This document shows, piece by piece, positions 50,464 through 59,081 of a DNA stretch of 64,000 nucleotides. Source of the stretch: Rhizobiaceae bacterium MnEN-MB40S (lineage in GTDB: Bacteria; Pseudomonadota; Alphaproteobacteria; Rhizobiales; Rhizobiaceae). Each line of letters opens with the position of its first letter. Within the stretch, counting starts at the first letter, position 1. The position numbers and the translations under genes are program-made. The stretch spans positions 90,646 to 154,645 of the forward strand of contig BRLC01000019.1 of the NCBI GenBank assembly GCA_024343425.1. The letters are read 5' to 3'. The notes below the pieces were generated by a model. It searched no databases, was not told the origin of the DNA, and saw only the letters and a list, made by a program, of their open reading frames with translations.

Positions 50464-52091
50464 GAGCGCTGATCCTCCATTGTCATGAATTCCGCCGCCT
50501 TCTCGCCGATCATGATGGCGGGCGCGTTGGTGTTGCCGCTCGATATGATCGGCATGATGGATGCATCGGCGACCCGGAGACCTTCAATTCCGCGCACCTT
50601 GAGTCGCGCATCGACGACGGCGTTCGGGTCGGTTCCCATCTTGCAGGTGCCGACCGGATGGAAGGTCGTCATCGCCGTCTCGCGAAGCCAGGCCTCGAGG
50701 TCGGCGTCGCTTGCAGTTTCAGGACCCGGCGCCAGTTCCTTGCCGCGATAGGGATCGAAGGATTTCTGCGCGATCACCTCCCGCGTCATCCGGATGCCGG
50801 CGATCATCGTCCGAAGATCGAAATCGGACTGGAGGTAGTTGGCCTGGATGCGCGGCGCATCGGAAGGATTGGCCGAGCGCAGCGTGATCTCGCCGCGACT
50901 TTCCGGATTGACCGGACCCACCCGCATTGTGAAGCCGTGATCGCTTTCCGTCGCATCCTTGCGCTTGAAGGGATTGGGGAAATGCAGATTGGCGGTCTTT
51001 TCCAGCGCCGGCATGAAGTGAAGCTGGATATCCGGCGCTTCCAGCCGATCATCGGATTTCAGGAAGGCGCCGCCCTCATAGGGAAAGGTCGTGACGATGC
51101 CGCGGCCGAACATCATGCCTTCGACCATCGACCAGGCCAGCTTGTCGGCGCGCAGGTCCGAATAGAGAGTGACGGGCTTCGCGCATTCCCAGGACATGAC
51201 GCAATCGACGTGATCCTGCAGATTCTTGCCGACGCCGGGAAGGTCATGCACCGGCGTAATGCCGTGTGCGGCGACTTCATCGGCCGGACCGATGCCGGAA
51301 AGAAGCAGAACCTGCGGCGAGTTGACCGTGCCGGCCGAAACGACGATCTCGCGATCCGCATGCGCCGTTTTCGTCTCTCCGTCCTGCAGATATTCGACGC
51401 CGACGGCCCGTTCGTTCTCCACGATGATCCGCTTTGTCAGCGCGCCGGTCTCGACGGTCAGGTTCTTCCGGTCGAGGACAGGCTGCAGGAAGGCGCGCGA
51501 CGTCGACCAGCGCTTGCCGTCCTTGATGGTGAAGTCGAACCGGCCGAATCCCTCCTGGCCTTCTCCGTTGAAGTCGTCATTGGCCGGATGCCCGGCCTCG
51601 ACGCCGGCGTTGATGAAGGTCTCGTGCAGCGGATTGGAGCCGCGCGCCCGGCACACCGTCAACTCTCCTTCGGAGCCGTGGTATTCGCCGTTGCGCTGAA
51701 TGTGCCCCTCGGAGCGGCGGAAGGCCGGCAGCACGTCGTCGTAGGACCATCCGGGCAAACCCATCTGGGACCAACGGTCGTAGTCGTGGCGATTGCCGCG
51801 AACATAGATCATGCCGTTGATGGTGGACGAACCGCCGAGCACCTTGCCGCGCGGCCAGTAGAGGGAGCGTCCGTTGAGATGGGGTTCCGGCTCCGTGTGA
51901 TAATGCCAGTTGTAGACGCCGGACTGAAACAGCTTGCCCATCAGCATCGGCAGACGGAACAGCGGATTGCGATCCCGACCGCCGGCTTCCAGAAGCAGAA
52001 CCCGATTGCCGGGATCGGCGGACAGGCGGTTTGCAAGCACGCAGCCGGCAGAGCCTGCGCCGATGATGATATAGTCGAAGGTCTTGCTCAT
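50460..52091 (-). CDS. GMC-family FAD oxidoreductase (choline dehydrogenase-like)
   Basis: I choose the ATG at 52091, directly before the FAD-binding strand (FDYIIIGAGSAGCVLANRLS), giving 543 residues; the frame is open 60 bases further up, overlapping the previous gene. GMC signature 1 is YWPRGKVLGGSSTINGMIYVRG (~80-101) and signature 2 is SAGTVNSPQVLLLSGIGP. The C-terminal catalytic His is in TFHPVGTCKMG and an Asn lies in SGNTNAPAIMIGE. These flavoenzymes oxidise alcohols to aldehydes or acids. In this operon, oxidation of a hydroxyl on an imported nucleoside or sugar is an open possibility. Confidence 0.93.
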   Translation of the reverse strand: MSKTFDYIIIGAGSAGCVLANRLSADPGNRVLLLEAGGRDRNPLFRLPMLMGKLFQSGVYNWHYHTEPEPHLNGRSLYWPRGKVLGGSSTINGMIYVRGNRHDYDRWSQMGLPGWSYDDVLPAFRRSEGHIQRNGEYHGSEGELTVCRARGSNPLHETFINAGVEAGHPANDDFNGEGQEGFGRFDFTIKDGKRWSTSRAFLQPVLDRKNLTVETGALTKRIIVENERAVGVEYLQDGETKTAHADREIVVSAGTVNSPQVLLLSGIGPADEVAAHGITPVHDLPGVGKNLQDHVDCVMSWECAKPVTLYSDLRADKLAWSMVEGMMFGRGIVTTFPYEGGAFLKSDDRLEAPDIQLHFMPALEKTANLHFPNPFKRKDATESDHGFTMRVGPVNPESRGEITLRSANPSDAPRIQANYLQSDFDLRTMIAGIRMTREVIAQKSFDPYRGKELAPGPETASDADLEAWLRETAMTTFHPVGTCKMGTDPNAVVDARLKVRGIEGLRVADASIMPIISSGNTNAPAIMIGEKAAEFMTMEDQRS

Positions 52092-52095
52092 ATCG

Positions 52096-52944
52096 TCACC
52101 AGGCAATCGGCTGAACGCCCTCCGCCTCGAGCAGGCGGTTGCAGGCGACAAAGGGGTTCTCCATCGGCAGCAATTCGTCGGCGAACGCCGGATGCGGGCG
52201 GGAGATCACGTGTATGGGCGGCGACGGACTGCCCAGCCGGGCGCTCGTCAGACAGTCCGTCGCCGCATCGCCGAACGCGATGATCACCAGAGGGGAACCG
52301 CGTTCGACGAGAATCTGGAGCACCCGCAACATCAGCGGGCGCCAAACGGGCAAATGCCCGCGAGACTGATGAGGATCGACAGCGACCTGGAAGCGGGAAA
52401 GCGTCAGCGAAGAATTCAGCAACAGAACGCCCTGGCTGACCCACCGGTCGGCCAGGCGATTTGCGGGTTCAAGGTCGACCTTGCCGGACTCGATGTCGTC
52501 GAGCAGTCCGGGCCAGGCCTCAAAGGAACAGGCGTATTCGGGCTTGTCGGCGCGCGCCGCGCAGATTTGCTGCATATAAGCGCGAACGCTTTTGGAAAAC
52601 ATCTTGTCCAGTTCACGCCAGACCGCGACATTGCCGGCCTCGAAAGCGCGACCGGTCGCGAAGTCCGGCGCGGGATAGGGATCCTGCCCCAAAATCAGGC
52701 ACGTCACGTCCTCCGGCGCAATATCGTCAAAGGCGCGCAGCATATGCGCGCCGTCGGGCGCGCCAGGAAAGGTCTTGCCGCGACGGGCGGGAAAGATCGG
52801 CTCCCAGGGCTCAAGCTCGAGAGAAGGATCGCAATCGCCGAAACCGAGCGCGACGTCGCCGAGGACTGCGCGCCAGGCCTCTGGCAGATCATCCTGCCAG
52901 TTCGTCAGCGTTTCCTGCAAAGCCTCGACCAGTCGTTGCGGCAT
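52096..52944 (-). CDS. uracil-DNA glycosylase superfamily protein, divergent family 1
   Basis: The 282-residue protein has the UDG core: water-activating Asp in LILGQDPYPAP (~85-95), followed by FATGRAFE in place of the usual GLSFS; VLLLNSSLTL with the uracil-contact Asn; and HPAF in VISRPHPAFADELLP, where family 1 has HPSP. A long N-terminal part contains IFPARRGKTFPG. It probably excises uracil from DNA, but the changes in both active-site loops and its place at the head of a nucleoside-import operon leave other glycosidic substrates possible. AAGGGGG stands before the ATG. Two operator-like repeats are just upstream. Confidence 0.85.
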   Translation of the reverse strand: MPQRLVEALQETLTNWQDDLPEAWRAVLGDVALGFGDCDPSLELEPWEPIFPARRGKTFPGAPDGAHMLRAFDDIAPEDVTCLILGQDPYPAPDFATGRAFEAGNVAVWRELDKMFSKSVRAYMQQICAARADKPEYACSFEAWPGLLDDIESGKVDLEPANRLADRWVSQGVLLLNSSLTLSRFQVAVDPHQSRGHLPVWRPLMLRVLQILVERGSPLVIIAFGDAATDCLTSARLGSPSPPIHVISRPHPAFADELLPMENPFVACNRLLEAEGVQPIAW

Positions 52945-52982
52945 GAAATCCCCCTTGGAACAGGATCAAGCTTTGCAAAACC

Positions 52983-53030
52983 TGACCAAAACGTCAAGTA
53001 ATGAAATTCAAAAACCTGACCAAAGCGTCA
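52983..53030. promoter_or_regulatory. two operator-like inverted repeats, RutR-site-like
   Basis: Two almost identical sites lie in the divergent gap: TGACCAAAACGTCA at 52983-52996 and TGACCAAAGCGTCA at 53017-53030, each with TGAC and GTCA arms, in the longer repeated context AAACCTGACCAAA. They are 34 bases apart. RutR, the closest well-known relative of the adjacent regulator, binds a TTGACCA-NN-TGGTCAA palindrome, and the left arm here matches it. The sites are 39-86 bases before the glycosylase start codon. Confidence 0.6.
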
Positions 53031-53149
53031 GTTTTTTCCGCTGCCCCTTCCCTCGCCGAAAAGAACGGTTTATTGCCCTTGACTGCGCAACAACCGAGGC
53101 GGAGAAAGCAGACCGGGGAGAGAGCAATGCGAAAGACAGCAGGACGAGA

Positions 53150-53788
53150 ATGGTAGCGCCAAAGAAAAATTCAGAGGCTCGCATACGCGCGCGCAACGAG
53201 GCGAAGATCCTCAAAGCTGCCGTGGACCTGTTTTCCCGCAAGGGTTTCGACGGCACGCGCATCGCCGAGATTTCCCAGGCGAGCGGCCTGCCGAAGGCCA
53301 ATGTCTACTATTATTTCGAAACCAAGGAAGCGATCTACGCGACGCTGATCGAACGGCTGCTTGCCGGTTGGGACAGGGCCCTCGATCATATCGATCCATC
53401 CCGCGAACCGGAGGACGCGCTGCGCGATTATATTCGCGCCAAGATGGACTATTCCCGACAGAACCTCGTTGATTCGCGCTTCTTCGCCAACGAGATGCTG
53501 CGCGGCGGCAGGTTTCTGTCGCGCAAGCAGAAGAAGCACATGCAGAATATCACGAAGGAGAAGGCCGCGGTGATCGACGGCTGGATCAAGGCCGGCAAAC
53601 TCGCGCCGATCGACCCCAACCACCTGTTCATGACGATCTGGGCGTCGACCCAGTTCTACGCGGATTTCGCCACAGTCGCAGCGGTAACGCTGTGCAAGAG
53701 CCGGCTTACAGCGAGAGACTATGAAGACGCCTACGACAATATCGTGACGCTGATCCTGAACGGGTGCCTGAAACCGGCGTCGAAGTGA
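53150..53788 (+). CDS. TetR-family regulator, RutR-like
   Basis: The ATG at 53150 has aggac six bases upstream; the product is 212 residues. The TetR HTH is at ~12-60 (ILKAAVDLFSRKGFDGTRIAEISQASGLPKANVYYYF). The C-terminal domain strongly recalls RutR, the pyrimidine-catabolism regulator: VIDGWIKAGKLAPIDPNHLFMTIWASTQFYADFA is nearly the RutR signature. RutR binds uracil or thymine. It is divergent to the glycosylase/GMC/nucleoside importer operon, and sites resembling the RutR box lie between, so it probably represses that operon and responds to a nucleobase-like metabolite (inference). Confidence 0.9.
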   Translation: MVAPKKNSEARIRARNEAKILKAAVDLFSRKGFDGTRIAEISQASGLPKANVYYYFETKEAIYATLIERLLAGWDRALDHIDPSREPEDALRDYIRAKMDYSRQNLVDSRFFANEMLRGGRFLSRKQKKHMQNITKEKAAVIDGWIKAGKLAPIDPNHLFMTIWASTQFYADFATVAAVTLCKSRLTARDYEDAYDNIVTLILNGCLKPASK

Positions 53789-53842
53789 GCAGTCCGCGGC
53801 TGTGTTTTTCAACCTGTCGGCCGGCACAGGAGAATCCGGGAC

Positions 53843-54295
53843 TTACGCCGGTCTCTTCAGCATGAGCGCGAGGCGCCGGCATTCGCATACGATCTCGTCG
53901 CGCTGATTGATCCCGCGCTGCAGGAAAGTGACGATGCCTTGCGTCGGTCGCGACTTGCTTTCGCGTTTGGCCAGCACTTCCGTCGTGGCGCGGATCGTGT
54001 CGCCCGCAAAGACCGGCTTCGGAAACTTGACCTCTTCCCAGCCCAGATTGCCAACGGTCGTGCCAAGCGTCGTTTCGCCAACGGTCAGGCCGACGACCAG
54101 ACCAAGCGTAAAGACGCTGTTCACCAGCGGTTTGCCGAATTCCGTCGTCTTCGCATATTCGTGGTCGATATGGATCGCCGCCGGGTTCATCGTCAGGGTC
54201 GAGAACAGCGTGTTGTCCATCTCCGTGACGGTGCGCCGAACATCATGCTCGATCACCATGCCGATCTCTAATTCCTCGTAATACTTGCCTGCCAT
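53843..54295 (-). CDS. MaoC-like hydratase/dehydratase
   Basis: The 150-residue hot-dog protein begins [25 protein letters not shown] and has the MaoC catalytic pair in the stretch [24 protein letters not shown] (Asp/His), followed by [23 protein letters not shown]. Homologues hydrate enoyl-CoA or act as mesaconyl-CoA hydratase-like enzymes. AGGAGG lies 9 bases upstream of the ATG. It stands alone between the two TetR genes, so its pathway is not shown by context. Confidence 0.9.
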   Translation of the reverse strand: MAGKYYEELEIGMVIEHDVRRTVTEMDNTLFSTLTMNPAAIHIDHEYAKTTEFGKPLVNSVFTLGLVVGLTVGETTLGTTVGNLGWEEVKFPKPVFAGDTIRATTEVLAKRESKSRPTQGIVTFLQRGINQRDEIVCECRRLALMLKRPA

Positions 54296-54453
54296 CCCTC
54301 ATGTCCTCCTGTCGCAGCGAATCGGCCCCGGGAAAGAGGCACGTTATCACAGCACCCGGACATGCCGACCTCCTGGTATGAGGAAAACCTGAACGCCATT
54401 GCTTTCCGCCATTGTCGGCGGGACGTCGCAAACGCGCGCCGCCAGATCAACCA

Positions 54454-55152
54454 TCAGGACGCCGGCAGGAGGTCTGTTCCGTAGCGCGCCAGGAACATGT
54501 CGACCGCGCTCGTCACGGTTTTGTCGATCTCGTCCGACGGCGGGGGCGCATCCCGCATTCCGAAAATGCAGGCGCGAAACAGGCCGGCCGTGCACAGATC
54601 GAAGAATTGCTGAGCGGCGAGCGACAAATCCGGAATATCGAGCAGGCCGGACTCCATCTGCTTTTCAAGATACGTCCTGAGCATCGTCTTTCCGGAATCC
54701 GGACCGGTGTCGAAAAAGCGCTTGCCGAGCGCCGGCATTCGCTCCGTCACGCCGATGACAATGCGCTGCGCGCGCACCGCCTGAGGCATCGTCAATCGCG
54801 TCGCCAGGACGACGCCGTAGTGCAAAAGGGTGTCGCGAATGCTTCCACCCTCCTGCAGCACCTCCGCCAGTGACGCAAAGGTCACCGACCGCTCGCGTTC
54901 GATCAGCGCGCCGAACAGGTCTTCCTTGTTCTCGAAGTAGACGTAGATCGTGCCTTTGGAAACGCCCGCCTCGCGCGTGATGTCATTCATGCTGGCGGCG
55001 TCGAACCCGACCCGCATGAAGACGCGTTTGGCGCCGTCAATGATCTGCTGGCGCTTTGCCGGATCCTGTCCGGCCACCCGCCTGCTGGCCTGCCTGTCGG
55101 CTGCATCCACAGCCGCCTTCAGGCTTTCGTCCCTGGTGGACACCGCCGACAT
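54454..55152 (-). CDS. TetR/AcrR-family repressor of the efflux pair
   Basis: The 232-residue regulator has a basic leader of ~30 residues, the TetR HTH (~34-80: QQIIDGAKRVFMRVGFDAASMNDITREAGVSKGTIYVYFENKEDLF) and an AcrR-type C-terminal ligand domain. It is divergent to the HlyD/MFS efflux pair with two palindromic operators between the start codons, the classical layout of a self-regulated drug efflux repressor. Ligands are probably hydrophobic compounds exported by the pump. Confidence 0.93.
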   Translation of the reverse strand: MSAVSTRDESLKAAVDAADRQASRRVAGQDPAKRQQIIDGAKRVFMRVGFDAASMNDITREAGVSKGTIYVYFENKEDLFGALIERERSVTFASLAEVLQEGGSIRDTLLHYGVVLATRLTMPQAVRAQRIVIGVTERMPALGKRFFDTGPDSGKTMLRTYLEKQMESGLLDIPDLSLAAQQFFDLCTAGLFRACIFGMRDAPPPSDEIDKTVTSAVDMFLARYGTDLLPAS

Positions 55153-55172
55153 CTCGCCTCCACGAATCTTTT

Positions 55173-55252
55173 TCGAACCACTCGGTTCGATTTGCCCTTG
55201 ATATGACGCACAAAACGTCCTAAGTCAATTCGAACCGAACCGTTCGGTTCGA
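55173..55252. promoter_or_regulatory. two palindromic TetR operators in the efflux divergent region
   Basis: Site 1 (55173-55190) is TCGAACC-N4-GGTTCGA. Site 2 (55230-55252) is a perfect palindrome with 11-base arms (TCGAACCGAAC and its complement) around one central C. The sites share the TCGAACC half and are 57 bases apart, one near each gene start: 20 bases before the tetR ATG and 23 bases before the HlyD ATG. Such paired palindromes are the usual binding sites of AcrR/TetR repressors. Confidence 0.8.
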
Positions 55253-55275
55253 TTTAAAGTTTCAGGAACGCAGGA

Positions 55276-56523
55276 ATGCCCGCATCCGACCGTATCGACA
55301 CCGACGAAGCGAATGACGAGACAGCGTCTGCGGTCCGCCGTACCGCCGAACTGAAGAGTTTCCCCGCTACGCCCGCGGCTGCTGACGAAACGGCGCGCAA
55401 ACCTGATCCGGCCAATGATACGGCGACGCCGGAAAAGGCGACCAAAACCGGCGGTCGGTCGCCCGTTCGCCGCATGGTTCTGATGACCATCCTCCTGCTT
55501 GCTCTCGCCGGCGGCGGCTGGTTCGGTTATGACTGGTGGACTGTCGGACGGTTTATGATTTCCACCGACGACGCCTATATCGAAGGCGACATCACCACGA
55601 TATCTCCCAAGATCACCGGCTACATCGCCGCTGTGAATGCGGTCGAGAACCAGCGCGTCAAGGCCGGCGATCCGCTGATCACACTCGATGACGGCGATTA
55701 CCGGATTGCGGCGGAGCAGGCCAAGGCGGCGATTGCGACCCAACAGCTTACCATCAAGCGGATCGCAGCCCAGATCGAAGGCGGTCGCGCAGCGCTTGCT
55801 CAGGCCGAGGCCCAGCAGGAAGCGCTCGAGGCGACCACCGAAAACGCCAGGGCGGCGCTTGAGCGAGCGTCGACGCTGCAGCATTCCGGGCATGTATCGA
55901 AAGCGATGCTCGATTCTGCAAAGGCTACCTACGAGCAGGCGCACGCCAATCTTGCCGGAGCAAAAGCCGGCATCCTGGCGGCGAATGCGGATATCGCGGT
56001 GCTGAAAGCCCAAAAGGCCGAAGCCGAGAGCACATTGACTACCCTGAAACTCGCCGCCGACAAGGCGGACCGCGATCTTTCCTTTACCGTCCTTCGCGCG
56101 CCCTATGACGGCGTCGTCGGCAATTTCGCCACGCACGAAGGCGATTTCGTTTCCGCCGGACAGCGCCTCGCCGCGCTTGTGCCCGTCGATGCGCTCTATA
56201 TCGACGCGAATTTCAAGGAAACCCAGCTTGAGGGCATCGTTCCCGGAGAGAAGGTCGACATCCATGTCGACGCCTTTGAAAACGAAACGGTGGTGGGAAC
56301 CGTTGTTTCAATCTCGCCGGCCTCGGGCTCGGTGTTTTCGCTGCTGCCGGCCAACAACGCCACGGGCAACTTTACCAAGATCGTCCAGCGTGTGCCCGTG
56401 CGGATCGCCCTGCCGGCCGACGTGCTTGAAAGCGGCCGGCTGCGCGCGGGTCTCAGCGTCGAAGTCGACATCGACAGCCGCACCGCGCCCGACGAGACGA
56501 CCCTTGCAGCGGCCATCCACTAA
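55276..56523 (+). CDS. HlyD-family efflux periplasmic adaptor (EmrA-like)
   Basis: The 415-residue adaptor has a polar N-terminal tail of about 65 residues, one membrane helix (~70-90: VLMTILLLALAGGGWFGYDWW), the biotinyl-lipoyl strand ISTDDAYIEGDITTISPKI, a coiled-coil hairpin rich in Ala/Glu (~150-260) and the beta-barrel (FTVLRAPYDGVVG and ALVPVDALYIDANFKE). The last phrase is typical of EmrA. It works with the MFS gene 12 bases downstream to extrude drugs or other hydrophobic compounds through an outer-membrane channel. aggaacgcagga precedes the ATG. Confidence 0.93.
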   Translation: MPASDRIDTDEANDETASAVRRTAELKSFPATPAAADETARKPDPANDTATPEKATKTGGRSPVRRMVLMTILLLALAGGGWFGYDWWTVGRFMISTDDAYIEGDITTISPKITGYIAAVNAVENQRVKAGDPLITLDDGDYRIAAEQAKAAIATQQLTIKRIAAQIEGGRAALAQAEAQQEALEATTENARAALERASTLQHSGHVSKAMLDSAKATYEQAHANLAGAKAGILAANADIAVLKAQKAEAESTLTTLKLAADKADRDLSFTVLRAPYDGVVGNFATHEGDFVSAGQRLAALVPVDALYIDANFKETQLEGIVPGEKVDIHVDAFENETVVGTVVSISPASGSVFSLLPANNATGNFTKIVQRVPVRIALPADVLESGRLRAGLSVEVDIDSRTAPDETTLAAAIH

Positions 56524-56535
56524 GGCGCTGCGATC

Positions 56536-58113
56536 ATGTCCGACACGACCTATTCTCCGGACCTCGCCGAACCGGTCGAGGACGCGGTGCCTGTGCGCCG
56601 CATCATCGCCTTTCTGGCCATGGTCTTCGGCATGTTCATGGCGATTCTCGACATCCAGATCGTCTCGGCCTCGCTGTCCGAGATCCAGGCCGGCCTTGGC
56701 GCCGGACAGGACGAGATCGCCTGGGTGCAGACCTCCTATCTCATAGCCGAAGTCATCATGATTCCGCTGTCCGGCATCCTGGCGCGGATTCTCTCGACAC
56801 GGGTGCTGTTCAGCATTTCAGCCGCCGGCTTCACCCTCGCCAGCGCGCTTGCCTCGACGGCGACGACCATCGATCAGATGATCATCTACCGGGCCATCCA
56901 GGGCTTCATCGGCGGCGGCATGATTCCTTCCGTCTTCGCAGCCGCCTTTACAGTCTTCCCCCGTTCGAAACGCTCCGTCGTGTCGCCGATGATCGGTCTG
57001 GTCGCCACCCTCGCCCCGACCATCGGTCCGACTGTCGGCGGCTACATTTCCCATGCGCTCTCCTGGCATTGGCTGTTCCTGATCAACATTGTGCCCGGCA
57101 TAGCGGTAACGCTCGCGGCCTGGACGCTGATCGATTTCGACAAGCCTGAACGCAATCTCATCAAGTCCTTCGACTGGTGGGGTCTTCTGGGCATGGCGGC
57201 GTTTCTCGGCAGCCTCGAATATGTGCTGGAGGAAGGTCCGGCCAATGACTGGCTGTCGGATGCGAGCATCGCCGGTTTTGCCCTGGTCATGGCGATCGGC
57301 GCGATCCTGTTCTTCTACCGCGCTTTCGCGGCGAAACTTCCGGTCGTCGATCTCAGGGCCTTCTCCGATGTCAACTTCGCCTTCGGCTCCGTCTTTTCCT
57401 TCGTGATGGGCGTCGGTCTTTACGGGCTGACCTATCTCTACCCGCTCTATCTCAGCACCGTGCGCGGTTACGATTCACTGATGATCGGCGAGGCGATGTT
57501 CGTATCCGGGCTTTGCATGTTCCTGACCGCACCGGTCGCCGGAGCGCTGTCGGCCCGCATGGATCTTCGGCTGATGCTCCTGATCGGCTTTGTGGGTTTT
57601 GGGTCCGGCACCTGGATCATGACCGGAATGACAGCGGACTGGGATTTTGACGAAATACTTCTGCCGCAGATCCTGCGCGGGGTCTCCCTGATGCTATGCA
57701 TGGTGCCTATCAACAACCTTGCTCTGGGCACCCTGCCGCCCGAGCGCATGAAGAACGCCTCCGGTCTATTCAATCTCACCCGCAATCTCGGCGGCGCAGT
57801 GGGTCTCGCGGTCATCAACACGATCCTCAACAATCGCGACGATATGCACTATGCCCGATTGGCGGAAAGCGTGAACTGGGCCAACCGCAGCGCGCTGGAC
57901 ACGCTGGAAAGCCTGTCTCGGACCTATTCCGCTCATGGCCTGCCGGGAGAGGACGCCGCAGTCAGCCAGCTAACCGCTATCGTGCAGCAACAAGCCTGGG
58001 TGATGTCCTTCATTGATGTGTTCTGGTTCCTGACCGCGCTTTTCGTGGGCCTTGCGTTGGCCGCGATCCTGATGAAGAAACCGGAAAACCCCGCTGCCGG
58101 CGGCGGACACTGA
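56536..58113 (+). CDS. DHA2-family MFS drug efflux protein (EmrB-like)
   Basis: The 525-residue transporter has 14 predicted membrane helices. Family motifs include VFGMFMAILDIQIVSASLSEIQAGL near the start, IAWVQTSYLIAEVIMIPLSG in helix 2, GLVATLAPTIGPTVGGYIS (motif C) in helix 5 and HWLFLINIVPG after it. DHA2 members use proton antiport to export drugs. It forms an EmrAB-like pair with the adaptor upstream and is controlled by the divergent TetR gene. Confidence 0.94.
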   Translation: MSDTTYSPDLAEPVEDAVPVRRIIAFLAMVFGMFMAILDIQIVSASLSEIQAGLGAGQDEIAWVQTSYLIAEVIMIPLSGILARILSTRVLFSISAAGFTLASALASTATTIDQMIIYRAIQGFIGGGMIPSVFAAAFTVFPRSKRSVVSPMIGLVATLAPTIGPTVGGYISHALSWHWLFLINIVPGIAVTLAAWTLIDFDKPERNLIKSFDWWGLLGMAAFLGSLEYVLEEGPANDWLSDASIAGFALVMAIGAILFFYRAFAAKLPVVDLRAFSDVNFAFGSVFSFVMGVGLYGLTYLYPLYLSTVRGYDSLMIGEAMFVSGLCMFLTAPVAGALSARMDLRLMLLIGFVGFGSGTWIMTGMTADWDFDEILLPQILRGVSLMLCMVPINNLALGTLPPERMKNASGLFNLTRNLGGAVGLAVINTILNNRDDMHYARLAESVNWANRSALDTLESLSRTYSAHGLPGEDAAVSQLTAIVQQQAWVMSFIDVFWFLTALFVGLALAAILMKKPENPAAGGGH

Positions 58114-58271
58114 AGGGTCTGACGCAGCCCACCGTCTGTCTGCAATTTTGCGACGGGCCGGAACGACAGACTGCAACGATCGTTTCATCTCCTGTGGCTC
58201 TGCCCCGATACCGTCACGAAAACCGGATATCGGTCGCAGGATGGAAATCCAGACAGGTATTCGCGCGAAAG

Positions 58272-58760
58272 ATGATGATCGACAAGGTTTTACACACCGC
58301 CGGCCAGTGGCTCCTTCACACCACCATGCTCACGGCCTTCCTGCTGACGGTGATGCCCGCCGTTCAGACCACCGCCCAGACAATGAGCGATGAAAAGACG
58401 GAGACGATCGTCGGTTCCGAAGTCAAGGAAAAGAGCCCTGCCGATATCCGGTCCGTCGACACCGTGATTTCAGCGATCGACCAGGCCGGCGACGCTGCTG
58501 AAAAAATCCTACTGCTCGTCACTGTCGAGAGTTTCGACATCCAGTTCCTCGGCGAACCCGAGACCATCGACGGCTATGAGCAGATCGAAACAGCGATTGC
58601 CGACAATGAAAGCGCCGTCGCCGAAATGCGCCACGCCATGAGGGGCAGCGCCGTCTTTTACAATGCGCTCGATTCCCACAACGTCGACATCGACAAAGTC
58701 GTCGCCGCGGAGATCACGGAGGATGGCGCAGTCACAGTTTACCTGCTCGCCTCGAAATAG
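58272..58760 (+). CDS. hypothetical exported protein (162 aa)
   Basis: Start choice is uncertain: two ATGs at 58272 and 58275 begin a segment with a signal-like hydrophobic stretch (TAGQWLLHTTMLTAFLLTVMPAV), while an in-frame GTG 26 codons earlier has no RBS. The mature part is acidic and mixed alpha/beta: DEKTETIVGSEVKEKSPADIRS then ESFDIQFLGEPETIDGYEQ. It contains no motif I recognise. Its end overlaps the convergent small gene by 22 bases. Confidence 0.6.
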   Translation: MMIDKVLHTAGQWLLHTTMLTAFLLTVMPAVQTTAQTMSDEKTETIVGSEVKEKSPADIRSVDTVISAIDQAGDAAEKILLLVTVESFDIQFLGEPETIDGYEQIETAIADNESAVAEMRHAMRGSAVFYNALDSHNVDIDKVVAAEITEDGAVTVYLLASK

Positions 58761-58951
58761 CGGAAGGCGCTGTGCGAACGCAGCCTGTTCATGAGAGACC
58801 GGAAGAGCAGAAGCGGGTCCGGAACGCGGCGCGCAACGGCGCCCACCGCCTGATGGGTCTGCCTGCTGCGAATGGCGCGACTTCTGGCGATGTAATAATC
58901 ATAGTCGATCGATCCGTCCTTGCGGGTCTGAAAGCTTTTCGTATCGGTCAT
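58739..58951 (-). CDS. small basic cytoplasmic protein (70 aa)
   Basis: The ATG at 58951 follows aaggagag, a strong RBS; a longer frame exists upstream without one. The sequence is polar and basic: SFQTRKDGSIDYDYYIARSRAIRSRQTHQA then FRSLMNRLRSHSAFRYFEA. It resembles the small rhizobial proteins that contain a 'RxDGSIDYDxYxxRAxxLR' element, of unknown role. It is divergent to the winged-helix-hydrolase gene by 130 bases and could be its target, by position. Confidence 0.6.
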   Translation of the reverse strand: MTDTKSFQTRKDGSIDYDYYIARSRAIRSRQTHQAVGAVARRVPDPLLLFRSLMNRLRSHSAFRYFEASR

Positions 58952-59081
58952 GGCAATCTCTCCTTGTTCAGTGAAGACGAGATTGCGCGACCCGGCGCCG
59001 CTTCGCTTGAAGAGCATGTTGAGATAGTCTTGAGATTATCTTGATTTCTTCGCATAACCGGCCACGGGATTGTCAGACCTC

